Below are positions 1-10,255 of a stretch of 64,000 nucleotides of DNA, piece after piece (position 1 is the stretch's first letter; the number at the start of each line of letters is the position of its first letter). Both the position numbers and the translations under genes were made by a program. Location of the stretch: the NCBI GenBank assembly GCA_934045075.1, contig OW203726.1, positions 23,003,488 to 23,067,487 of the forward strand, written 5' to 3'. The notes under the pieces were generated by a model, which was given only the letters and a program-made list of their open reading frames with translations, searched no databases and was not told the origin of the DNA. The stretch is from Yponomeuta sedellus. Its lineage: Eukaryota; Arthropoda; Insecta; Lepidoptera; Yponomeutidae.

Positions 1-462
1 ACTAACATTCAATTTAAAATAAGTATTTAGTGAGGCCGACTCGACCCTATTTTTATTATTTTCCGTAAAAATAAATAACAGATTTCACAATCACAACATG
101 TTTCATGCCTGTATTTAGTACCGTTTTTACGAAAGAGTATGCACCAAAAAACGGCGAATAAAACACGAATGCTGTGTTGTTTGAATGCTCCTTTTTTAAA
201 TTTAATTTTCTTAGATTTTTTCATTTGTTAGGTAATCCGTTGTAATGATACATATTTAGTGAAATTTTCAGCAACCTGCCTATTAGAGTTCCAAAGATGG
301 AGGCCATTTAAATGTCGGGGGGGGGGGGCAGACAGACAGCGGAGCCAGAGTTATAGGGTCCGGTTCACCCCTCGGGTACGAAACCCTAAAAAAGTGATAT
401 AACGATATCTGCAGCAAACGCACACAAAATTGGGCCAGCTGATATTCATAATACTACGTGAT
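1..462. other. Probable intron or flank, no gene seen
   Basis: AT-rich sequence without a convincing coding frame. It holds a G-run at about 319-328 and, at about 330-392, a short segment ending in CGAAACCCTAAAAAA, which looks like the A-rich 3' tail of a dispersed retroposon. If the exon at 713 is real, this stretch is intron or upstream gene sequence. Confidence 0.5.
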
Positions 463-632
463 CAACCCTAGTATGTCCCCACTGCTGGGGTATGGGTCTC
501 TTCCTGCATCGCAGGAATGTTAGGCCATACTCCACCACGGGGCCCAAGTCCGGGTTTGTGGAGGATTGTAAGACAGTGGCGGGCCTTACTGTCAGAAGTT
601 ATCAAGCCGCCCATAAGGCCTCTGACATGGAT
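463..632 (-). repeat. CCCCAGCAGTGGGG-tail dispersed repeat, 3' part
   Basis: Antisense copy of a dispersed repeat found about 13 times in the window. Its sense 3' end reads through GGACTTGGGCCC, CCTTCCTGCGATGCAGGAAG and CCCAGCAGTGGGGACATAC, then GGGTTGAT. The recurring hairpin CTTCCTGCGATGCAGGAAG is visible. Here only the 3' ~170 bp is kept. The full-length family has a tRNA-like start containing GGCCTAGTGG (A-box-like), so it is probably a SINE; the class is an inference. Confidence 0.7.
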
Positions 633-712
633 TAATTCATAATACTATTTTATCTTAATCTGTCTCTCTCACTTTCAATGTCTTTATGGTCACCATAAAC
701 CACACTTTTCAG

Positions 713-820
713 GTGAACGGAACTCGAACGGTGGACTACGACTGCTGTCTCACCGTGCCTCTCATTGCCTCCGCCGGGGACAGGCTTGAAGTGGTTGTGC
801 AGAGGCTTGCCACATCTAGG
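713..820 (+). CDS. Host gene exon, second half of a PDZ domain
   Basis: An internal exon of 108 nt (36 codons, phase 0 at both ends). It is bounded by an acceptor (CACACTTTTCAG before 713) and a strong donor (GG followed by GTAAGTG at 821). It reads [11 protein letters not shown]... and ends with [16 protein letters not shown]. This matches the second half of a PDZ domain, from the VNG turn through the alpha-B helix to the last strand ending VVQR, with the usual spacing of about 31 residues. PDZ domains bind C-terminal peptides and build scaffolds at membranes and junctions. The first half must lie before position 1. The exon joins in phase to the terminal exon at 4421. I cannot name the gene; several multi-PDZ scaffolds would fit. 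Confidence 0.72.
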
Positions 821-944
821 GTAAGTGTTGTGAGGTTTTAAAGGTGTATGATGTAGGATGTGCAACTAATCTGTTGTAGCTCTAATTTTATCTACTGTGG
901 TGAATACCAATAGGTGAATCATACATTTGGCTCATAAATTATGA

Positions 945-1196
945 ACAGTCTATTTATTCTTACTTGTCCATTTTAGTAAACAAGATTCTAACCTTAAAAT
1001 TGAGATTAGATGCCTAAACTAGACATTTTCTCGCAAATTCTTAAACTATCATGTTTATAAAATTGGCAGCGTGTTATCTAAAAGAGTGTTCCAAGTTACT
1101 TCATTTATGGAAATATGGCAGTTTTGGACTAAAAAGTTACAGTTTGCGGGTAGAATCTTGTTTACTAAATTGGACAAGTAAGAATAAATAGACTGT
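945..1196. mobile_element. MITE with ~45-bp terminal inverted repeats
   Basis: The left end starts ACAGTCTATTTATTCTTACT and the right end finishes with its complement, ending GAATAAATAGACTGT. The inverted repeats run about 45 bp with few mismatches, and the total is 252 bp with no coding capacity. No clear target-site duplication was found, so the superfamily is not assigned. Confidence 0.7.
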
Positions 1197-1472
1197 ATGT
1201 TTGATGCTTTGCTACCTTGATAAATAAAATCTCAATCGATTTGTCATAATTTGTCGAGGACAAAAGAATGAACACTAAAACATACCCTGTTATACATAAA
1301 GTTTCCTTCTTAGCTATTGGCCACTTCTGCCCTATTGAAAAGTAAATTAATTGTCATGGCATTAACCGGGGTGTTTGTGGGTGCAATATAAGGGAAGCTT
1401 ATCAAGAACAAAGAACACTCAAAAGATAAATGTTACCTAAGTTTCATAAAATCTTCTTCATTCAATTAAATC

Positions 1473-1990
1473 AGATCATTTTACGTTGCAGAAGTTGTCA
1501 CATCTTCAAACTTAAATATGATGTGCATTCACATGAAATAACAGAGTTGAAATGAAAAATGAAAGTTGTGCGATATGTTACATTCTAAATAACAATGTCA
1601 GTGAACTTAGCAGATCATTGTCCAGCAGATCAAGAAAAAAATAGAGTTCTAGTCGCATGTTGCAAAGTTCTATAGTTCCTGATACGTCTCAGAAATAGTT
1701 CTGGCGTTTTGTCCTTAAAAAAAATTAATTGAAAAAATGATCTGCTAACTTCCCGTAGCAGATCATTTTGCAGCAAATCAAAAACAAATGAGAGTTCTCA
1801 CAGCATGCAATTGAGTTCCTGATACTTTTTAGAAATAGTTCTAAATAGTGATTTTGCCCTAAAAAAATCAGTTGACAAAATGACAAACAAACAAACGTTA
1901 CGACAGATTAACATATAACTTAACATTATGGTTCTAGCAACGGATGGCTGTTTTCCTACTTGGATTAGCTTACGAAGCAGAATCTTGGGT
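1473..1990. repeat. Diverged local duplications (~140-bp unit)
   Basis: The block beginning GCAGATCATTGTCCAGCAG at about 1612 recurs in diverged form at about 1758. Both copies contain AGAGTTCT, GAGTTCCTGATAC or a close variant, and AGAAATAGTTCT, and both end with TTAAAAAAA-like sequence and a GACAAAATGA-like segment. A second pair, CACATCTTCAAACTTAAATA at about 1500 and CACATCATCAAAATTAAATA at about 1992, shows that a larger segment was involved. No coding signal. Confidence 0.5.
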
Positions 1991-2091
1991 CACATCATCA
2001 AAATTAAATATGACATTCACATCACATAAAAGCACACCTTTATTGCACCTTTTTCATTATTTTTTTACTCAAGTCTATATGTGTTCAAGCT

Positions 2092-2190
2092 GAAGACAGG
2101 GCGCTATGGCGCTAATCAGGGGAGGGGATGTAATCAGGGGATGTCCAGCAGTTGACTACATAATATAGCCTGAAGAAGAAGAAGAAGTGT
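2092..2190 (+). mobile_element. RTE-family 3' tail fragment
   Basis: Carries GACAGGGCGCTATGGCGCTA, a GTCCAGCAGTTGACT-like core, GCCTGAAGAAGAAGAAG and a microsatellite tail. The core matches the 3' end of the full-length RTE LINE at 11396-14567, so this is a 5'-truncated or non-autonomous relative in sense orientation. Confidence 0.7.
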
Positions 2191-2206
2191 GCGTTCAATG
2201 ACACAT

Positions 2207-2282
2207 GATTATACTATTTTTATTTTTAATGCACTAACCCGTGCTAAGGACTATTTTTGTATTTTTAGCCTCTAAATAGGTT
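2207..2282. mobile_element. tRNA-SINE copy, inverted, 13-bp target duplication
   Basis: Bounded by TTCAATGACACAT at 2194-2206 and 2283-2295. Inside, an antisense SINE tail (ATTATACTATTTTTATTTT ... CCGTGCTAAGGAC) is joined directly to a sense body piece (TTTTTAGCCTCTAAATAGG). The single perfect duplication shows that both halves arrived in one integration event. Confidence 0.8.
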
Positions 2283-2811
2283 TTCAATGACACATTTTAC
2301 CAAAAATTTACAAATTTAAATTTATGTTCTAGCAGCAACCACAAAGTTTGAAAGTTATACATTGATTTGTCAAAGCACACGCGATAATCGAATCACTGGA
2401 ATTATTGGCAAATGTTGGAACGATGCTAAATTCATTTGGACTTGGGCTTATAATATTTGCTGTATACCCGTGTACTATAATTATGTTTACATTCATAACT
2501 AGACAGACTATTTGTCATTTTTATTTATCCATCTAGAACAATGTCAATACTCGAAGGAACAACGTAATGTCAATATTGTTAATGCTCTAGGTATTCTCGT
2601 TTCATTTCACGTTATTTACGTTGGAATATGTAAATATACGTCAGGGAAATATAATGTATGATTGCTTTCTGCAGTAACACGACAGCGTACCGACCCATCT
2701 GATAAGTAAAGTTCACGTCAACTTTATGCTTTTCTAAGTAGTGTGGATCAAAAAGCATTGCAAACGATCGCACAGGAAGGCGTTATCGGTATAAGGAGTA
2801 CATTATTGGCT

Positions 2812-3001
<190 letters not shown>

Positions 3002-3042
3002 TCTGATGTTGTATAGAATCAGGCGTTACTTTGCGGAAATCC

Positions 3043-3322
3043 ATAATAGCATTAAAAAGTTAAAATTACTTTGCTGAATTCCGCCAAAAATCCCACAAGC
3101 ACCATGCGGTTAGCTGATGCACCGCCCTCCCTCCCACTTTTTCAAGCAGAAGCAAGACACGAACACACCACCACCAACACCATTACTTGTGTGAGAAAAC
3201 ACGCGACGCGTTTCGATTCTAACACGAGGCATACTCAGGCTCCCAAATGCAAGTCAACTGTGGGATTTTTGGGATTTTTGGCGGAATTCAGCAAAGTAAT
3301 TTTAACTTTTTAATGCTATTAT
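3043..3322. mobile_element. MITE with ~52-bp terminal inverted repeats
   Basis: The left end ATAATAGCATTAAAAAGTTA continues through ACTTTGCTGAATTCCGCC and AAAAATCCCA. The right end is its complement up to TAATGCTATTAT, apart from a 9-bp duplication (GATTTTTGG) in the right arm. A shortened relative lies at 20301-20356. No coding capacity. Confidence 0.75.
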
Positions 3323-3987
3323 TATTTCTTTCAAAATTTTTGAAAGATGTTTACATTTTCGGCAATATTTGAGGCAAAGCTGCATACAAATTGCGAGGCA
3401 GCTAGTTTGTGGTCCCGCCTTCGAAGTTGTTGCTTATCCGTCGTCGGATTGTTGGTTATTTTTTTGTTTTATTTTTATTTTTGTCCTTTTTGTGTTCCCT
3501 TTAACATTTCCTTTTGATTTATGGTGATTTGGATTTTGTAGCCTACGACACTTTCGTAAACACATCGCATCGATTGCGATCCTATGTGTCGAAATATGAC
3601 GATTGGTTAAGGAGTTATGAAGAAACATTGAATCCGACGTACTGACATACATACATACGAGCCAAATACATTACCCTCTTTTTGGTGTTTGCCACAGTAA
3701 CGAGCACAATTTCTTGCCTGTCGAGTTTCTTCTTAGCAACAACTTTTTGTTCAATGGGTTTTTTCTCTGTTTATTATTGATCGAAATATCAGGGTTGATT
3801 TACATTTTATAAATTGGCGCTTTATGCGTTCTACATCGGTAGATATACCTTTTACTACGCAGCGAAAATAACTTCAAAGATTCTATCGTAGACTATCTCA
3901 AAATTATTGAAATCAATCCTTTGTACGTTTCGACTGCTGGGGCACGGGTCTCGGGAAGGAAGGGATCTGAAAAACACAATCATAACG

Positions 3988-4078
3988 TAACCTCACTCTG
4001 TATCCCAGAGAGGTAGGCAGAGACCAGGGACTGCCACTTGCCAGGATCCTGACAGATCACGTTCGCTTCATCAACGTT
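3988..4078 (-). mobile_element. LINE 3' coding fragment (antisense)
   Basis: Reads on the minus strand as the C-terminal end of a LINE reverse transcriptase protein (MNVDEANVICQDPGKWQSLV), shared with the copies at 15945, 45242, 47762 and 60758. The inverted SINE at 4100 lies immediately downstream. Confidence 0.65.
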
Positions 4079-4099
4079 CATCTGAAAAATATTATTTAT

Positions 4100-4310
4100 A
4101 AACCTATTTAGAGACTTAAAATTCCATCCACGCCGGGATTCGAACCCGCGACCTCTGGCTATCCGTGCCAGCGCTCTTTCCAACTGAGATAATGGGCGAC
4201 TCACCGGCATCAGTGAAATTTCGAACCTCTTTACAATATTCCCTGTATTACGTACATATTTTTAGCCTCTTAATAGGTTTTTAAATTGTCCTTAGCACGG
4301 GTTAGTGCAT

Positions 4311-4384
<74 letters not shown>

Positions 4385-4393
4385 GTATATAAG
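4100..4393. mobile_element. tRNA-SINE copy, inverted, with expanded (TA)n tail
   Basis: An antisense SINE (body, tRNA-like head, and the 5' region up to GTATTACGTACAT) is joined to a sense piece TTTTTAGCCTCTTAATAGG ... TTAGCACGGGTTAGTGCATTA and a (TA)n tract. A 9-bp direct repeat ATTATTTAT at 4091-4099 and 4394-4402 is a plausible target duplication. It lies just upstream of the last host exon. Confidence 0.65.
4313..4381. repeat. (AT)n microsatellite 40 nt before splice acceptor
   Basis: A near-perfect alternating AT tract of about 69 bp. It appears to have grown from the AT-rich SINE tail, and ends about 39 nt before the acceptor at 4420, across the region where branch points usually sit. 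Confidence 0.95.
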
Positions 4394-4420
4394 ATTATTT
4401 ATTTTTATTTTTTATTTCAG

Positions 4421-4486
4421 GACTTGAAGAACCGTCAAGAAGACTCCGCGAGCCCAAGTGACAGTGTTGTGACTAAAACCATTTAG
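4421..4486 (+). CDS. Terminal exon of host gene (21 residues plus stop)
   Basis: Follows a strong acceptor (TTTTTATTTTTTATTTCAG) and encodes DLKNRQEDSASPSDSVVTKTI then TAG at 4484-4486. The 66 nt are exactly 22 codons in phase 0, matching the phase-0 end of the exon at 713-820, so the spliced protein would continue from the PDZ end (...QRLATSR) into this acidic, serine-rich tail. The last residues T-K-T-I do not fit a class I or II PDZ-binding motif. Composition (GC-richer than its flanks) and splice context support a real exon. The gene is not identified, and a short exon like this needs transcript support. Confidence 0.6.
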   Translation, partial: DLKNRQEDSASPSDSVVTKTI

Positions 4487-5250
4487 TGCTTAACCCGACT
4501 TTAGTGAAATGACACAAAAGTGATGTGCTTACTAAAGTGATTAAGTTAATTAGTGATCATGACGCTAAACAAGTCCAAAGGGACAATTATGTTATATTTT
4601 AGAATTGTTTTAAAATGCGATTGTGTATTTGATTTAAAGTAGGTAGGTTTTGGTAGGTACCGAAGTTTATAAATCAGGGTTAAAATGGTATGTATTGAAA
4701 TTATAATGAAACATCTATTTGTATGTAGAATTACTTATTTATGAGTGACTAAAGCTATCTTATAAACACTAATCCGTAAACCTTCTAAAAAATAAAAAAG
4801 GTAGCGTGTCTAGTGTTAAATATTAATAAACAAATACTTAGTATTTATCCCAATTTGTGCCTATGAGATAATTGTGCTTAGATTATAAACTTAGCGTTAC
4901 AGCATAAACAATACGTACTTAAGTTACAAATATTATTTGTCTTGATCTTTGTCTTTTTCTATTTGTCTGATAGATGTTGATGGGTACGGTGCAGTAAATG
5001 GAGAAATTGCTCGTAACTTCTTCACTAAAGTTCCTTGGGTTTACGTAGGAGCGTAGGCGCATCTATTATTTTTACCCGAAATTAGTTAGAGCCAAAAAAA
5101 GGGTTTTGATTGTAGCAGTCTCTCTTGTTCTTCTTTTTGAGCTTAAGTTCATAAAACAATGTTAAAGGTTATTAGAAGTTATAAAACTTTTACTTGTTAT
5201 TACACAATAGTTCACGATGCTTAATGGAACATGAGCAAATAAACAAGGAT
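4487..5250 (+). other. Probable 3'UTR of the host gene
   Basis: AT-rich and non-coding, with several AATAAA-type signals (about 4791, 4827 and 5236). I cannot tell which poly(A) site is used. Confidence 0.4.
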
Positions 5251-5828
5251 TACTTTGGTATCTACAGATTTATTTGCCAATTTGGTTGTTGACGCCGATC
5301 TCATTATTTATTTCATATCGCCACACACACCACTCATTCACGCACTCAAGTCACTCACTTGTTTCCTAATCCTTTTCCTACAACTCATTCTCCATGCACT
5401 TTCTTCCGCTCCCAGTCCGAAAACCGCGCCCGCGCCGCTCGACTCGCAAAAAAGTGTCACTTATTAAAATTCTCACTAAAACTCGCTGGACTCCTAAGCC
5501 ATCAGTGCTGCGCTTCTAAGACTTCTTAAAACAATTTTACTCTGGAAACTAACAAGAAGAGCACAGGCCCGGACCGGCCTCCGCGTCCAGCTGCAGAGCC
5601 GAGCTATCGAAGAACTCCAGGTACCTTCCTCTTTCTAGTCTCCATTGGTAAAATAATACATTTGTTCTACGACCGACAGAGAGTGACAGACTTTTAGATG
5701 CATTCAAGGAATAACTATGTACACTAAATTAGAGAGCGTTCAGTTCACATTTCGACATTCTTCGCTTGATTTAAATTACATTCGACAAAAGATCAACCAT
5801 AATTACATTTGTAGCAATTTTGTCTGAA
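5251..5828. other. Non-coding stretch, GC-richer block at 5400-5640
   Basis: No frame is convincing. A GC-richer block (about 5405-5640) ends CGAAGAACTCCAGGTACCTTCC, which resembles a donor-like AG|GTACC context, but no acceptor-flanked open exon was found. Confidence 0.3.
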
Positions 5829-5945
5829 ACTTCTTCTTCTTCTTCTTTTTCAGGCGTTATTAGTCCACTGCTGGACATAGCCCTCCCCTAATGAGCGCAA
5901 GGTTGTGCCATCATTAGGGGGTAACGCCCATAATCCCCACCCTGA
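5829..5945 (-). mobile_element. RTE-family 3' tail fragment (antisense)
   Basis: CTTCTTCTTCTTC then TTAGTCCACTGCTGGACATA and CCTCCCCTAATGAGCG are the antisense of the RTE 3' end. It is followed by sequence shared with the non-autonomous form at 52625 (GTAACGCCCATAATCCCCAC). Confidence 0.75.
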
Positions 5946-6067
5946 AACTTATTGAGGGAGTATTCGCGATACTCATACATTTTATTTATTTTTTATTTAT
6001 TTATTTAATCCACTTACAGTTATAGTTATATATTAAAGGGGTCAAATCGCGGTTATTTATTAGCAAT

Positions 6068-6124
6068 CGCCACTTATGTCTACCGTGACTACGGCAACTG
6101 CAACGCTGCCGAAACGTCGGGAAT
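6068..6124 (+). repeat. Hairpin motif ending CCGAAACGTCGG
   Basis: Contains CGTGACTACGGCA, a short loop and TGCCGAAACGTCGGG, with GGCA/TGCC able to pair. The same architecture with different stems occurs at 6376-6418 (antisense) and 42856-42922. It probably marks the end of one dispersed retroelement family; the family is not named. Confidence 0.5.
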
Positions 6125-6375
6125 TAAGTAATAAGTAGGGTAACGTTTTACGCGACTAGACCCGTTTAATATGTAATTATTGAGGGAGGGTGCGAATACT
6201 ATGCGTTCAGTTTCGTATTCATTATCAAATTGTAGGTAAAGGTGAACCCGAGATCTCGTTAGATTGCATGTCAAAACCGCGTTAGTATACCACGCTTTTT
6301 ATGACAAGGTTCTTTATGAGTGTTCTAATTATAGTTAGAATATTTTCGGAGCTTAATCGCGTAGCTGCTATTTTA

Positions 6376-6418
6376 CCTCGACGTTTCGACGACGTTACAG
6401 TCATCGTGGTCACGAGAA
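6376..6418 (-). repeat. Antisense copy of GAAACGTCG hairpin motif
   Basis: On the minus strand it reads GTGACCACGATGACTGTAACG then TCGTCGAAACGTCGAGG. The stem GACGA-like pairing replaces the GGCA/TGCC stem of the 6068 copy while GAAACGTCG is kept. Confidence 0.45.
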
Positions 6419-6896
6419 GACTGATGGCTGGCACCCGTTCGCATCTTCGGCTGATGAGGTTTCAGACTACCCTCAATCAGCCATCACAAAGCACTATTTA
6501 GCGTTGCGACACACTATACTGACAATGTCGGACGATAAGCCATGCGACTTTTTTCCACTCGAACACTTCTTGATGACCGGATCCCACGTTTGCGACAGTT
6601 TGAAACCACATTCCCCGATTAAAATGTTTGTGTTTCTTAATTTCAACCGCTTCACGCACAATTCAGCTATAATAATTGTTCTAATTATGTTTTGGATTTT
6701 TTTGCACTAAATAAAAATATTTATGGAGTAATCACTTACGCTTCACTTAGCTATCCGTTTTCACGCACTGGCCGACGATTAAACAACTGTATTTATACTG
6801 CAGATTTTACTATATCGGTGCTAAAGAGTCGTCAAAAACCCCGGAAATTAATAATTCATATTTGTTAAGGACGAGTGAGGCATAAAAACATCGATA

Positions 6897-7480
6897 TCAA
6901 CCCTTGTATCTCCCCACTGCTGGGGCACGGGTCTCTTCCTGCATCGCAGGAAGGTTAGGCCATACTCCACCACGGGGGCCAAGTCCGGGTTGGTGGAGGA
7001 GTGTTAGACTGTGGCGAGCCTTAGGGTTGGACCTCATCTGACAGCACGGAATCGCCTTTTTCCGTCGCCCTTTCTCTTTCTGTCGCTTAGAACTGCCATT
7101 TGCTAGACCGAGACAGAAAGCATAATGCGATAGCACGCGGCGGTTCCGCCGACGGAACCGAGCTATGGGCGACGGAAAAAGGCGATTCCGTGCTGCCAGA
7201 TGAGGTCCAACCCTTACTGTCAAAAGTTATCAAGCCGCCCATAAGGCCTCTGATATGGCTTAACGACTGCCATTGCATGACAGCCGGCACCAACGGTTTA
7301 ACGTGCCTTGCGAAGCACGGAAGCGCTCGGAAAAAATGCCACTAGCGGTAGCTACGGGACGGTCACCCATCCTGCACCTGCCCGCGCCTGTTGTTGCTTA
7401 ACTCAAGTGATTGATTCCAATCACTCGGTTCAGCTAGACCACAAGCGCATAAAAACATTGCTAGCCTGTTTTGAGCGGCA
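6897..7480 (-). repeat. CCCCAGCAGTGGGG-tail dispersed repeat, near full length
   Basis: Antisense copy from the CTTGTATCTCCCCACTGCTGG end through to the tRNA-like start (complement of GGCCTAGTGG at about 7430-7445). It is interrupted at 7024-7213 by a MITE. With the MITE removed, sequence is continuous with other copies in the window. Confidence 0.75.
7024..7213. mobile_element. PIF/Harbinger-like MITE, TTA target duplication
   Basis: A 190-bp insert with ~48-bp terminal inverted repeats starting GGGTTGGACCTCATCTG and continuing through GGAATCGCCTTTTTCCGTCG. It is flanked by TTA at 7021-7023 and 7214-7216. Sister copies of the host repeat read CCTTACTGTC without interruption, giving the empty site. 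A 3-bp TTA duplication and GG-start ends fit PIF/Harbinger. Confidence 0.85.
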
Positions 7481-7489
7481 AGTTGGTAT

Positions 7490-7790
7490 GTAAAGTTCCA
7501 GGCGAGTTTCGGCTGCAGCGCGCACTTATCGTTTCTTCCGGAAGTTGCAATTTTTCATACAAAACCAGGAACCGTTAAATTCTACTAAATGCATAGTTGT
7601 GTTATAGAGCGGTATTAGCATAGCAATAGCTGGTATTTGATACTATTTCATAGCGTACCAAGAAGACGAAATTCATTTAAACGTAATACCGTATAAAAAT
7701 AACAAGAGCTTTATTGAATAACAATGCAACTAGCAACGCCCGGTCACAGGCCTTTCTTCGGAGAGAGTGTATGGGCTTACAGCACGTGCC
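7490..7790. other. No gene seen
   Basis: Unassigned AT-rich sequence between a dispersed repeat and a tandem array. No coding frame or recognisable element was found. Confidence 0.4.
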
Positions 7791-7799
7791 CACCGTGAT

Positions 7800-8500
7800 T
7801 TTGCAATTTCACGCGTTGAGGTTCGTGAATACCTGAGACACTCAGGTTTCACTCTCTCTCTCTTTCACTCTTTCTCTCTTTCTCTCTCTCCTTCTCTCTC
7901 TCTCTGAGAGAAGGCCTGTGCTGCAGTAGGACGTGTATAGGCTGCGTTATTATTATTTTACCAAAAATAATTAAACTTAAAAAAAATGCGTCTAAAATGT
8001 TCACGAATTGATGCAACATGTCAACACCTGAGACACTCAGGTTTCACTCTCTCTCTCTCTCTCTAAGAGAAGGCCTTTGCTGCAGTAGGATGCATTATAC
8101 AGGCTGCGTTATTATTATTTACTTAATTATTATTTACTATAAATTTACTTAAAAACACTAGTATCAGAAATGTTCACGAATTGATGCAACATGTAAACAC
8201 CTGAGACATTGAGGTTTCACTCTCTCTCTCTGAGAGAAGGCCTGTGCTGCAGTAGGACGTATATGGGGTTATTTTACCATCGACAAACATACTTAAAAAA
8301 CTTTTATCTAAAATGTTCACGAATTGGTGTAACATGAAAACACCTGAGACACTCAGGTTTCACTCTCTCTCTCTCTCTGAGAGAAGGCCTGTGCTGCAGT
8401 AGGATATATATATATATAAAATTATTTTACCTTCGACAAATTTACTTAAAAAATACTTGTATCTAAAATGTTCACAAATTGATGCAACTCCGTAAATTGA
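7800..8500. repeat. Tandem array of four 143-195-bp hairpin units
   Basis: Units begin around ACCTGAGACACTCAGGT at 7831, 8026, 8199 and 8342 (spacings 195, 173 and 143). Each carries that self-complementary 17-mer, a CT-rich run facing GAGAGAAGGCC (second hairpin), CTGCAGTAGGA and an AAATGTTCACGAATTG-type block. The same unit is dispersed as single copies at 19270-19580, 26890-27060, 27975-28310, 46200-46330 and 62742-62830, so a dispersed repeat seems to have been amplified locally. Confidence 0.8.
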
Positions 8501-8784
8501 ATCGGAGCTGAAAGCGGTTGCCGCAGCGTTTTCTATTTGGAACTTAGCCAAAAGATTTGCTTGTTATTCAATTTTATATTATGAAGCAACTTCTACAAAG
8601 TTTTTAAGAAAATGCACTTTTCGTTACGATCCCCATATATTTTCATGTAAAAGCTTTTAAAGTTGTTATCCGAATTAAACAACTTTGAAAGCTTACAATG
8701 TTCAACTTTACTGTGCGGTGCCATTCGTCTACTTTCATATTCAAACAGTATTTTTAAGATTAGACTGTAATGGTTTTAGAATGT

Positions 8785-9146
8785 CTAGAAGCGGTGGTAG
8801 CTCAGTGTGTAGAACAATGGACTCGCAAGCGAGAGACCCAGGTTCGATCCCCAGTGCGGGCATGTACCAATGACTTTGTTTAATTTCGAAGTTACGTACA
8901 TTTGCGAATTTGTAGTCGCAATACCACACGCAAACGTGAAGGAAAACAACGTGAGGAAACCCGTGGCTTGGTTGGTTCCGCACGTATTGACTAGTCTTTC
9001 CTGTGGGCTAGGCCGGCTAAGCTGTCAGGTGCTGGGCAAGCCTGCATCATCTAAAACCATTTTCCAAGCACTGGAGCATCCAAGTGGTCCCTTCACCCAT
9101 CTAGCGTGAGTAAAGATGCCACTGGACGCTGTATAAAGCATTTCAG
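8785..9146 (+). mobile_element. tRNA-derived SINE (GGTGGTAGCTCAGTG head)
   Basis: The head carries A-box-like TAGCTCAGTG and B-box GGTTCGATCCCC. The body contains CTTGGTTGG...CCGCACGTATTGACTAG and CTTTCCTGTGGGCTAGGCCG, and the 3' region ends CCACTGGACGCTGTATAAA. Sister copies are at 24712 and 41619, with a 3' fragment at 17138. A 7-bp repeat AGAATGT at 8778-8784 and 9147-9153 may be the target duplication. The clover-leaf does not close properly, so this is not a tRNA gene. Confidence 0.8.
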
Positions 9147-9840
9147 AGAATGTATATTGTGTGCAGATAGAAAAAGTATAACTTAGCCCAAGAACTCTGT
9201 ACATAATAGTTTAAAGTATATAGCTGATAGTCTTTGTTGAAATCAGACTGATGTAGCAATGTTTATGATAATTCAATGTTAAAATAATACAGTTAAATAA
9301 TTGTTCACAAACAAAATACTCGTTCATGTTGTTAAAACTGCAGTTAAAAGACATATTGCATTGTGTTCTACAGACATAACTAAATATGGATAAATTTTAT
9401 AAGATAAACATATATTAAAATAGTATTAATTTAGTAGGTAGTTAGATTAGGGAATGATTTTTTTTACAATTAAATTTGTGCTGATATTGATATAGTAAGA
9501 AGAAAAAAAATATAGCAATGCCAAATAATTTAACATCAACCAACCCAAATTTTGTAAGTTTTAAGTAGGTAGTGATTTTTGATAAATTTAATTTTTATTT
9601 TTGTACAAGTTAAACTTAATGCAGATTTAGATAATAATCTATGTTATAGTCAATTAACATTGTAATTTATTGAAAATAATTATATAAGAGCCTAGTAAAA
9701 CAATGTTTTTCATCAATAAAATGGTATGCAACATATGAACATAATCTTTTAATTCCTTGATTCCGCATTACTCTTTTCCTACCCAATAAAATAATATTTG
9801 TATATTTACACAGAATCATAATTCTGATTACGAGTATAAC
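9147..9840. other. AT-rich non-coding stretch
   Basis: No gene or element recognised; very AT-rich with short A and T runs. Confidence 0.4.
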
Positions 9841-10255
9841 ATATCGTCCCCGTAGGGCGGAAACTCACCAACTCGAAAAACACCATTTCGAGAAATCGAC
9901 GTTCAAAGTTTTGAAAACGAAAAAAAAATCTAGCGTCTGTTATACAGGAGATATTTTGAATGTTATTGTCTTGATGCATTTTTACTACAACAAAGCATTG
10001 TTTGATTTGACTTATAGGTATAAATTTACATCAATTTAAAAGTTACGATGGATAAACAGTTTTTCCTTTTAATATTTTGATCTTAATCCCGAGTTAGTGA
10101 TTTTCTACCTAAAGTTAGTTAATTTCTACCCAGATTTGACTATTATAAGCAGAAATAACTCGTTTTAGTGAATTTACAACTAGTCTCTGGAAATGCATAA
10201 CAGTCTCAGACATAACTAACTAAATTTGTTTTTTTGCGAACCAAAGAGGAAAACA

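Noticed and set aside
5255..5467. 70-codon frame with a hydrophobic segment after the host 3'UTR
   Set aside because: No good start context, no homology recognised, simple-sequence S/H/L bias.
8790..8862. tRNA gene candidates at the SINE heads (also 24728, 41622, 44290, 60412, 63475)
   Set aside because: Boxes A and B are present, but the acceptor stems or the anticodon loop are faulty and each is fused to a SINE body with target duplications.
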